In this document: in pieces, positions 13,907-19,766 of the stretch
Position numbering within the stretch: the first letter of the stretch is position 1
Layout: each line of letters opens with the position of its first letter
Source of the DNA: Fimivicinus intestinavium
GTDB lineage: Bacteria; Bacillota; Clostridia; Oscillospirales; Acutalibacteraceae
NCBI GenBank assembly: GCA_018715765.1
Contig: DVKY01000007.1
Location: forward strand, 1 to 19,766
DNA length: 19,766 nucleotides
Direction: 5' to 3'
Notes under the pieces: model-generated
What the model was told of the DNA's origin: nothing
What the model saw: only the letters and a program-made list of their open reading frames with translations
Database searches by the model: none
Translations under genes and position numbers: made by a program

Positions 13907-14101
13907 TCATAGCCACCCCAGGAACCATGCGGCAGGCAGGATGACAGCCGTGCTCAATAGGGATACGGCGCCGAGTGACAGCATGGGGACGCCCAAAAAG
14001 AGCAGTGGAAGCGCCAGTCTGGGATGGGCTTCCATCCAGTGGTTCAGACACGTCCGAGCGTGTACTTCAATGGTACGCATAGAATGTATGATGGCAGTCA
14101 T
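13907..14101 (-). CDS. Putative 64-aa membrane peptide upstream of kdpF
   Basis: The open frame begins MTAIIHSMRTIEVHARTC, with an amphipathic N-terminus of about 28 residues. A hydrophobic stretch of roughly 36 residues (LALPLLFLGVPML, then LGAVSLLSTAVILPAAWFLGWL) follows, able to form one or two membrane helices. GAAGGAAGG lies about 10 bases before the ATG. It lies 105 bases before kdpF on the same strand, and the gap may hold the kdp promoter, so it may be a separate small gene or the first gene of the operon. I do not recognise it. The ordered polar-then-hydrophobic layout argues for real coding, but the length is short enough for chance. Confidence 0.45.
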   Translation of the reverse strand: MTAIIHSMRTIEVHARTCLNHWMEAHPRLALPLLFLGVPMLSLGAVSLLSTAVILPAAWFLGWL

Positions 14102-14423
14102 GGGTCGAAAACCTTCCTTCTCGATAGTGCGAAGGATGGCGCGGGCAGTCCGGCGCCGTCCCTTCTGTCTCGAATGGTAGCACGCTCTGCGTTAAAATGG
14201 TGAAAAAAAGGAGGGGGATACATAAAGAACGCATAAGGAGCGGTGCAACCGGATGAAATCAGGCGTAAGGCACAGCCCATCCCCTTCTCTTTCGTATGTA
14301 AAAGGAAGTTTCAAAATTTATGAGAAAACCGCAGGAAAACAGAGAAAAACAGAGGGAAAGAGAGGATTCTTTATTCTTGTTTTTAATCGGTCGGGCTTTC
14401 CAGCAGTTTTTGTAAAAAAAATG
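14102..14423. other. Divergent intergenic region between the kdp and pot operons
   Basis: About 320 bases without a supported gene. Short open frames here are chance frames without ribosome binding sites. On the minus strand TGCTACCAT (about 14176-14184) is a weak extended -10-like sequence that could serve the 64-aa peptide. A short stem GGCGC/GCGCC (14138-14142/14153-14157) lies in its would-be leader. I see no recognisable riboswitch. Confidence 0.4.
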
Positions 14424-14452
14424 TTGACAATTGCAGGATTTCGCACTATAGT
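14424..14452 (+). promoter_or_regulatory. Sigma-A promoter of the potABCD operon
   Basis: A perfect -35 TTGACA (14424-14429), a 17-base spacer and -10 TATAGT (14447-14452) form a near-consensus promoter. Predicted transcription starts near 14459, about 40 bases before the potA TTG start codon. Confidence 0.85.
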
Positions 14453-14500
14453 TGTAACGATTCTTATCACAGGCCATTATGGCAGGGAGGGGCTGCATAG

Positions 14501-15622
14501 TTGGAAAATAATGTAATCATCGATTTGAAAAACATTTCAGTGGCCTTTGACGGTGAGCAGATTTTAAAAAATCTGAACCTCTATATTCGTGATAAGGAGT
14601 TTATCACGCTGCTGGGGCCCTCCGGCTGCGGTAAAACGACCACATTGCGGATCATTGGCGGCTTTTTGGAGCCGGATGAGGGCGAAATCGTCTTTGAAGG
14701 GAAAAAAATCAATGGTGTGCCGCCTCACAGGAGGCAGGTCAACACCATTTTTCAGCGTTATGCACTTTTTCCGCATCTGGACGTTTATGAAAATATTGCC
14801 TTCGGCCTGCGGGTAAAAAAGTGGCCGGAGAAAAAAATACGGGATAAGGTCAATGAGATGCTCACGCTCGTTAACCTCAAGGGCTTCAAGCGCCGCAGGA
14901 TTGCTTCACTCTCCGGCGGGCAGCAGCAGCGCGTGGCAATTGCGCGCGCATTGGCTAACGAGCCGCGCGTGCTGTTGCTTGATGAGCCGCTTGGCGCGCT
15001 GGATCTGAAGCTGCGCAAGGATATGCAGGTGGAGCTGAAAAATATCCAGCAGCGCATGGGCATCACCTTCATCTATGTCACGCACGATCAGGAGGAGGCG
15101 CTCTCCATGTCCGACACGGTCGTCGTGATGGACAGCGGCGTTATCCAGCAGATCGGCACGCCGGAGGATATCTACAACGAGCCGAAAAACGCTTTTGTGG
15201 CGGATTTCATCGGTGAGAGCAATATTCTGGACGGCGTCATGCGGGAGGATTATCTTGCGGAGTTTTCCGGCCATCGCTTCCAATGCCTCGACAAGGGCTT
15301 TCAGAAGAACGAGCCGGTGGATGTGGTCGTTCGTCCGGAGGATATTGACGTCGTTGCGGTGGAGGAGGGCATGCTCTCCGGCACGGTAACGAGCGTTACC
15401 TTCAAAGGTGTTCATTTTGAAATCATTGTAGATATCGGCGGCTTCAAATGGATGATCCAGTCCACTGATCATCAGGCGGTGGGGAATACGATTGGCCTGA
15501 AGATTGATCCGGATGCGATCCATATCATGCGCAAATCCGCCTATTCTGGTGTGTTCGGCGATTACAGCTCCTTCAGCGACGAGCTTGACCGCCTGTCCGA
15601 CCCAGAGGAAGAGGAGGCGTAA
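14501..15622 (+). CDS. potA: PotA, spermidine/putrescine ABC transporter ATPase
   Basis: This 373-aa cytosolic ATPase energises polyamine import through PotB and PotC. It has Walker A GPSGCGKT (39-46), Q-loop FQRYALFPH (84-92), signature LSGGQQQR (137-144), Walker B VLLLDEP, D-loop GALD and switch His195 in THDQEEA. The C-terminal third is a TOBE-type domain, with DVVVRPEDI at its start. The start is a TTG at 14501 with GGGAGGGG about 8 bases upstream; no in-frame ATG lies nearby. It is the first gene of the operon, behind a strong sigma-A promoter. Spermidine/putrescine specificity comes from family resemblance and the PotD-like partner, and other PotA-like substrates are possible. Confidence 0.95.
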   Translation: MENNVIIDLKNISVAFDGEQILKNLNLYIRDKEFITLLGPSGCGKTTTLRIIGGFLEPDEGEIVFEGKKINGVPPHRRQVNTIFQRYALFPHLDVYENIAFGLRVKKWPEKKIRDKVNEMLTLVNLKGFKRRRIASLSGGQQQRVAIARALANEPRVLLLDEPLGALDLKLRKDMQVELKNIQQRMGITFIYVTHDQEEALSMSDTVVVMDSGVIQQIGTPEDIYNEPKNAFVADFIGESNILDGVMREDYLAEFSGHRFQCLDKGFQKNEPVDVVVRPEDIDVVAVEEGMLSGTVTSVTFKGVHFEIIVDIGGFKWMIQSTDHQAVGNTIGLKIDPDAIHIMRKSAYSGVFGDYSSFSDELDRLSDPEEEEA

Positions 15623-15624
15623 GG

Positions 15625-16452
15625 ATGGAACACAAGCCTTCTCTGCTGCAAAAGCTTGCCTCCTCGCAGTATATCCTCTGGTCTCTTATTTTTATCATTG
15701 CGCCGCTCATCCTGGTGGTTTATTATGCCTTCACAGATGCGCAGGGGAATTTCACCTTTGCGAATATTCAGCAGCTGAGCAGCTATGGCAGCATTTTTCT
15801 GCGCTCAATCGGCTATGGCCTGATCGCAACTGTGATCTGCCTGCTGCTCTCCTATCCCTTTGCTTATCTTCTCTCCCAGTCCGGCGCAAGGCGGCAGAGC
15901 ACGATGATTCTGCTCGTTATGCTGCCGATGTGGATGAATTTTTTGCTGCGCACCTATTCCTGGATGACCATTCTGGAGGATACGGGGCTGATTAACACCT
16001 TCCTCGGCTTCTTCGGGATTGGCCCACTGCATATGATCAATACGGGCGGCGCGGTGGTTCTCGGCATGGTTTATAATTTTATTCCCTATATGATCCTGCC
16101 GCTGTATTCCGTGATGTCCAAGCTGGATAAAAGCCTGGTGGAGGCGGCGCAGGATCTGGGGGCCAACCGGCTTGCTGTTGTGCGCAAGGTGATTTTTCCG
16201 CTGAGCGTGCCGGGCGTCGTCTCCGGGATCACCATGGTGTTTGTGCCGTGTGTGAGCACCTTCTATATTTCGCAGAAGCTCGGCGGAGGCACCTTCTCCC
16301 TCATTGGCGATATCATTGAGATGCAGTTTCAGACGGCGTATAACTACAATCTCGGCGCTGCGCTGTCGCTGGTGCTGATGGTGCTGATTCTGATCTGTAT
16401 GGCGTTTATGAACCGCTTCGCCGATCAGGATTCGGGCGCCATGGTGATTTAA
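15625..16452 (+). CDS. potB: PotB, polyamine ABC transporter permease
   Basis: This 275-aa inner-membrane permease has about six helices. The EAA loop VEAAQDLGANRLAVVRKVIF contacts PotA. A conserved LLRTYSW-type motif appears in LPMWMNFLLRTYSWM, typical of PotB/PotH. The start lies 2 bases after the potA stop and uses an AGGAGG located inside the potA 3' end, so expression is tightly coupled. Confidence 0.95.
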   Translation: MEHKPSLLQKLASSQYILWSLIFIIAPLILVVYYAFTDAQGNFTFANIQQLSSYGSIFLRSIGYGLIATVICLLLSYPFAYLLSQSGARRQSTMILLVMLPMWMNFLLRTYSWMTILEDTGLINTFLGFFGIGPLHMINTGGAVVLGMVYNFIPYMILPLYSVMSKLDKSLVEAAQDLGANRLAVVRKVIFPLSVPGVVSGITMVFVPCVSTFYISQKLGGGTFSLIGDIIEMQFQTAYNYNLGAALSLVLMVLILICMAFMNRFADQDSGAMVI

Positions 16453-16499
16453 CGCCGCCCGGCGGCCTGTCTGAGATTGATCCATGGGGGAGTGTTAAC

Positions 16500-17327
16500 A
16501 TGAAGACTGTTTCCAGAATCTATATATTTCTGATCTTCCTGTTTTTGTATGCACCGATTTTTGTCCTGATTTTTTTCTCCTTCAACGCCAGCAACAGCAC
16601 GAGCCTGTTTGCCGGCTTTTCCCTGCGGTGGTATGAATCGCTCTTTCAGGACAAGGCGACGCTCCAGTCGCTTTATAACAGCCTGATCCTTGCTGTGGTC
16701 TCCTCGCTGGCTGCAACCGTGCTCGGCACGGCGGCCGCGGTCGGCATCGATACCATGCGGCAGAAGTGGCTGAAATCCAGTATGCTGTCCGTAACGAATA
16801 TCCCGATGATGAATCCGGAGATCGTCACAGGCATTTCCATGATGCTTTTGTTTGTCTTTGCAGGCAAGCTGCTGGGCGTGCGGGATGTGCTGGGCTTCTG
16901 GACGCTGCTATTTGCGCATATCACCTTTAATTTGCCGTATGTCATCCTGTCGGTTCTGCCAAAGCTGCGGCAGATGGATCCGCACCTCTCCGAGGCGGCG
17001 CAGGATCTGGGCTGCACGCCGGCGCGTTCCTTTTTTAAGGTTGTGCTCCCTGGTATAATGCCCGGGATCGTCACAGGGCTTGTCATGGCCTTTACGATGT
17101 CGCTGGATGACTTCATCATCAGCTATTTCACCAACGGCCCGTCCTTCCAGACGCTGCCCGTGCGGATTTATTCCATGACGAAACGGCGCGTTACGCCGGA
17201 TATTTACGCGTTGTTTACCCTTATTTTCGTCGCAATCCTCGTGCTGCTGATCCTGTACAATATTGCACAGGCGCAGGGCGAGAAGCGAATAAACAAAAAA
17301 CTTGCAGTAAAGGAGATTGAAAATTGA
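16500..17327 (+). CDS. potC: PotC, polyamine ABC transporter permease
   Basis: This 275-aa permease pairs with PotB to form the translocation pore. It starts with a membrane helix and ends in a charged tail (KKLAVKEIEN). The EAA loop is SEAAQDLGCTPARSFFKVVL, and SLDDFIISYF is a PotC-family hallmark. The ATG at 16500 has GGGGGAG upstream. The 47-base gap after potB contains a small GC-rich inverted repeat (GCCGC/GCGGC, 16454-16466) that might modulate message stability. Confidence 0.95.
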   Translation: MKTVSRIYIFLIFLFLYAPIFVLIFFSFNASNSTSLFAGFSLRWYESLFQDKATLQSLYNSLILAVVSSLAATVLGTAAAVGIDTMRQKWLKSSMLSVTNIPMMNPEIVTGISMMLLFVFAGKLLGVRDVLGFWTLLFAHITFNLPYVILSVLPKLRQMDPHLSEAAQDLGCTPARSFFKVVLPGIMPGIVTGLVMAFTMSLDDFIISYFTNGPSFQTLPVRIYSMTKRRVTPDIYALFTLIFVAILVLLILYNIAQAQGEKRINKKLAVKEIEN

Positions 17328-18541
17328 AAAAAACGGTAGCTTTCCTGTTCGTATGCATTCTGCTGTTTTCCATGGCGGCGCCCGCTCTGGCTGCGGATAC
17401 CTCTGACCTTGCGGGGACGACGATCAACGTTTACAACTGGGGCGAGTATATTTCCGACGGTTCCGAGGGCTCGCTGGATGTCAACGCCGAGTTTACAAAG
17501 CGCACCGGTATCAAGGTCAATTACAATAACTATGATACCAACGAAAATATGTATGCAAAGCTGAAGAGCGACGGCGTGAGCTATGATATCGTGATCCCCT
17601 CGGATTATATGATCCAGCGCATGATTGACGAGGATATGCTGCAAAAGATCGACTTTTCCAACATCCCTAACTATAAATATATCGATGAAAAATATAAGGG
17701 CCTGTATTTTGACCCCAACGATGAGTATTCTGTGCCCTATAACGTTGGTATGGTCGGCCTGATTTATAACACGACAATGGTTTCTGAAGCTCCCACGAGC
17801 TGGAGTGTGATGTGGGATGAGCAGTATCAGGGTAAAATTCTGATGTTTGACAATCCGCGCGACGCGTTCGGCATTGCGCAGAAGCTGTTGGGGCAGTCCT
17901 TCAACACGACGGATGAGGCGGATTGGCAAGCCGCCGCTGACAAGCTCAAAGAGCAGAAGCCGGTTTTGCAGGGCTATGTAATGGATGATATTTTCCGCAA
18001 GATGGAGAACGGCGAAGCGGCCATTGCGCCGTATTACGCGGGCGATTTCATCACCATGAATGCGAACAACCCGGATCTCGCATTTGTCTATCCGCAGGAG
18101 GGCGTCAACGTTTTTGTGGATTCCATCTGTATCCCGAAAAATGCGAAGAATAAGGCGGCGGCAGAGGCTTATATCAACTTCCTGCTGGAGCCGGATATCG
18201 CTGTGGCAAATGCAAATTATCTTGGCTATGCCTCGCCGAACACGGCGGTGCTTACGCATGAGGATTATGAGCTCAGGGGCAATGAGTATCTGTACCCAAC
18301 CGAGGAGCAGACGCCGGAGACCGAGTATTTCTACAATCTGCCTCAGGAGACCCTGACTCTGATGACAAATCTCTGGAGCGAGCTGAAAGCGAGCCAGAGC
18401 GGCGACACCGAAACGGAGCAGGGGTCGGGTTATACTTGGCTGTATATCGGCATCGGCGTGGTTGTTGCGGCTGCTGCCGGGGTGATTATCTATAAGGTTG
18501 TGCAAAAGAAAAAACGTGATTTTGCCGACGCGGAGGATTGA
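17324..18541 (+). CDS. potD: PotD, polyamine-binding protein with a C-terminal membrane anchor
   Basis: This 405-aa extracytoplasmic binding protein delivers polyamines to PotBC. It has a Sec signal peptide (1-23, likely cut at ALA|AD) and then the PotD/PotF-type fold beginning INVYNWGEYIS. VIPSDYMIQRM, PYNVGMVGLIYN and MDDIFRKMENGEAAIAPYYAGD are characteristic. No lipobox is present; the only early Cys (C11) lies inside the hydrophobic core. Instead, residues about 372-392 form a C-terminal membrane helix followed by KKKR, after a Thr/Glu/Gly-rich linker. The TTG start at 17324 overlaps the potC stop (TTGA), with AAGGAG upstream. This anchor would keep the protein at the membrane of a cell that lacks a periplasm. 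Confidence 0.94.
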   Translation: MKKTVAFLFVCILLFSMAAPALAADTSDLAGTTINVYNWGEYISDGSEGSLDVNAEFTKRTGIKVNYNNYDTNENMYAKLKSDGVSYDIVIPSDYMIQRMIDEDMLQKIDFSNIPNYKYIDEKYKGLYFDPNDEYSVPYNVGMVGLIYNTTMVSEAPTSWSVMWDEQYQGKILMFDNPRDAFGIAQKLLGQSFNTTDEADWQAAADKLKEQKPVLQGYVMDDIFRKMENGEAAIAPYYAGDFITMNANNPDLAFVYPQEGVNVFVDSICIPKNAKNKAAAEAYINFLLEPDIAVANANYLGYASPNTAVLTHEDYELRGNEYLYPTEEQTPETEYFYNLPQETLTLMTNLWSELKASQSGDTETEQGSGYTWLYIGIGVVVAAAAGVIIYKVVQKKKRDFADAED

Positions 18542-18577
18542 TCTGAAGCGCTGTGCAGGCAAGGAGAGAGGTTTACT

Positions 18578-19171
18578 ATGGCATCACAGTTGCGCAAGCC
18601 GCAGGCAGGGGATATCACCGCCGTTATGAAGACGTCGATGGGCGAGATTAAAATTCTGCTCTTTCCGGACGCCGCGCCAAAGGCGGTTGAAAATTTTATC
18701 ACCCATGCGAAAAATAGATATTATGACGGCCTGATTTTTCACCGCGTGATTCCGGATTTTATGATCCAGGGCGGCGATCCGACAGGCACCGGCATGGGGG
18801 GCGAGAGTATTTGGGGCAAGCCCTTTGAGGATGAATTCAGCCCGGAATATCATAACCTGCGCGGCGCGCTTTCTATGGCGAACGCAGGGCCCGGCACAAA
18901 TGGAAGCCAGTTTTTCATTGTGCAGGCGCATTCTGTCAGCGATGATCTGATCGCGCAGATGGAGACGCTCGGCGAGAGTGCATTTCCAGCTTGGGCAGTC
19001 TCGGCTTACCGGTCGAAAGGCGGTACGCCGTGGCTGGATTTCCGCCACACGGTATTTGGCCAGGTGTATGAGGGGATGGATGTGGTCGATGCGATTGCAA
19101 ACGCCCCCTGTGGCCCGAACGATAAGCCTGTAAAGGAGATCAAAATTCTTTCCCTTAACATTTCAGAATAA
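18578..19171 (+). CDS. Cyclophilin-type peptidyl-prolyl cis-trans isomerase
   Basis: This 197-aa protein-folding enzyme has no signal peptide, so it is probably cytosolic. It keeps the cyclophilin active-site segments: FHRVIPDFMIQGGD (Arg, Phe, Met and Gln), GTGMGGESIWG, LSMANAGPGTNGSQFFI and HTVFGQVYEGMDVVD. A stretch of roughly 35 residues between QFFI and HTVFGQV (with SDDLIAQ and WAVSAYRSKGG) is longer than in minimal cyclophilins. The ATG has AAGGAGAGAGG upstream. It lies 36 bases after potD with no terminator between, so it is probably read with the pot operon, although a functional link is doubtful. Confidence 0.95.
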   Translation: MASQLRKPQAGDITAVMKTSMGEIKILLFPDAAPKAVENFITHAKNRYYDGLIFHRVIPDFMIQGGDPTGTGMGGESIWGKPFEDEFSPEYHNLRGALSMANAGPGTNGSQFFIVQAHSVSDDLIAQMETLGESAFPAWAVSAYRSKGGTPWLDFRHTVFGQVYEGMDVVDAIANAPCGPNDKPVKEIKILSLNISE

Positions 19172-19177
19172 GCCTTA

Positions 19178-19207
19178 GAGGCCGCCGCAATTGTTTGCGG
19201 CGGCCTC
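19178..19207 (+). terminator. Strong hairpin ending the pot/cyclophilin transcript
   Basis: A perfect 13-bp stem GAGGCCGCCGCAA/TTGCGGCGGCCTC with a 4-base loop lies 6 bases after the cyclophilin stop. No U-tract follows on either strand, so it may act as a weak terminator or as an mRNA 3' end stabiliser. Confidence 0.6.
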
Positions 19208-19315
19208 GTGACTCAGATTTCAAATTTCAGGCTTCTGCCTCAGCGGAAACGAATGCCGCCTTGGCCTATCCTTCCGCTTGCGGCTCTGAACTGCTTACGG
19301 GACAAATTTACGTCC

Positions 19316-19374
19316 GGTCGAGTCAAGACTCGGCCCTACCGGAGGAATATGTAGGGAACGGTCTTGACCGTTCC
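19316..19374. repeat. Hairpin repeat E (GTAGGG-type intergenic repeat)
   Basis: Two hairpins, GGTCGAGTC/GACTCGGCC (19316-19335, one wobble pair) and GGAACGGTC/GACCGTTCC (19355-19374), are joined by CCCTAC...GTAGGG (19334-19339/19351-19356), which can also pair. The format resembles short palindromic intergenic repeats common in gut Clostridia. It lies within the 5' part of the larger repeat B: GGCTCTGAACTGCTTAC at 19272-19288 resembles the start of copies A and D. The preceding 19208-19270 holds nothing I can name. Confidence 0.55.
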
Positions 19375-19394
19375 GGCCTGACGAAACCACAAAC

Positions 19395-19766
19395 CTCCGG
19401 CGAGGCTTGCCGGAAGCCTTTCTAGGCCTTCAGTCTGGCGTAGGGGCAGGGCCTATCAAGTAGGCCAGCGGCGGCAGGCTCCGCAAACTTCCGGCGGGCC
19501 CGTGAGGGGACTTGCCTGCTTGCAGGCAAGCGAGCGCACAAACTGTTTGAGACCGCGTGAGCGGTCGAGTTTTTGTGCGCCTCGCCGAACACATCAAAGG
19601 GATTCAAAAGCATATCAGTGCCGCCGCTGGCCGTGCAGAACGGCCCCTTTTGCCTCCTTTTCCGGCCGAACGGAAAAGGAGGGGCCCCCGCGGCCTGAGC
19701 GGAACAAACAGCAATGTTTCATTTGTGGTGCGCCATGAAATTTTATTTTAGCTTTTAATGAGTGCC
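19395..19766 (+). repeat. Structured intergenic repeat, copy B
   Basis: This is the most complete copy of the family and runs to the window end. Hairpins in order: GGCCTA/TAGGCC (19450-19466); CTTGCCTGC/GCAGGCAAG (19511-19530); outer helix GCGCACAAA/TTTGTGCGC (19534-19542/19572-19580) with inner GACCGC-GTGA-GCGGTC (19551-19566); GGCCGT/ACGGCC (19629-19645); a 12-bp stem pairing 19653-19664 with 19671-19682; then GGGGCCCCCGCGG and AAACA-GCAA-TGTTT (19706-19719). It ends TTTTAATGAGTGCC. Linkers such as AAGGGATTCAAAAGCATATC and GTGCCGCCGCTGGCCG are shared with copy A. No coding frame in it has a ribosome binding site. Confidence 0.7.

Noticed and set aside
14102..14423. Possible c-di-AMP (ydaO-type) riboswitch upstream of the kdp genes
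   Set aside because: Such riboswitches are known before K+ transport genes in Firmicutes, but I could not find the conserved core sequences on the minus strand here.
17204..18562. A 452-aa open frame on the minus strand
   Set aside because: Antisense to potC/potD, with low-complexity Ile/Arg/His composition typical of a mirror frame; PotD on the plus strand is unambiguous.

Overview
The window looks like a chromosomal segment of a Gram-positive anaerobe of the Clostridia, probably a gut Oscillospiraceae/Ruminococcaceae relative. The evidence is strong AGGAGG-type ribosome binding sites, two TTG start codons, the Kdp and Pot protein types, cytosolic GH20 enzymes and dense hairpin-rich intergenic repeats. 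This placement is inferred from gene style only; no rRNA or other phylogenetic marker is present.

Layout. (1) 1-850: a gene-free block of structured repeats. It holds one copy on the + strand (A), one on the - strand (C) and a short 5' fragment (D), followed by the terminator of the next operon. (2) 851-4133 (-): two tandem GH20 beta-N-acetylhexosaminidase paralogues, read from a clear promoter at 4170-4198. (3) 4346-4546 (+): a 66-residue Asn/Gln-rich small protein with its own strong RBS and terminator. (4) 4654-14101 (-): the high-affinity K+ import locus, in transcription order a 64-aa putative membrane peptide, kdpF (30 aa), kdpA, kdpB, kdpC, a 300-aa unrecognised protein, kdpD and kdpE. 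(5) 14424-19171 (+): a divergent polyamine ABC transporter operon potA-potB-potC-potD behind a near-consensus sigma-A promoter, followed by a cyclophilin-type prolyl isomerase. (6) 19172-19766: a strong hairpin, a second hairpin repeat type (E) and another copy (B) of the structured repeat.

How the genes work together. KdpFABC is a P-type ATPase/channel complex that takes up K+ at low concentration. KdpD and KdpE form the sensor kinase/response regulator pair that normally controls it. Intercistronic hairpins after kdpC and an extended -10 promoter before kdpD suggest that structural and regulatory genes are expressed at different levels. PotABCD imports spermidine/putrescine; its binding protein appears to be held by a C-terminal membrane helix instead of a lipid anchor. 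The GH20 enzymes lack signal peptides and probably trim imported GlcNAc/GalNAc-containing oligosaccharides.

The most interesting material is the repeat family at both ends. Three copies (1-335, 336-645 on the minus strand, 19395-19766) keep the same series of hairpins while the stem sequences differ and still pair, including an inner hairpin capped by an RTGA loop. That pattern of compensatory change is expected for a conserved folded RNA or a mobile element recognised as a hairpin. I do not recognise the family.
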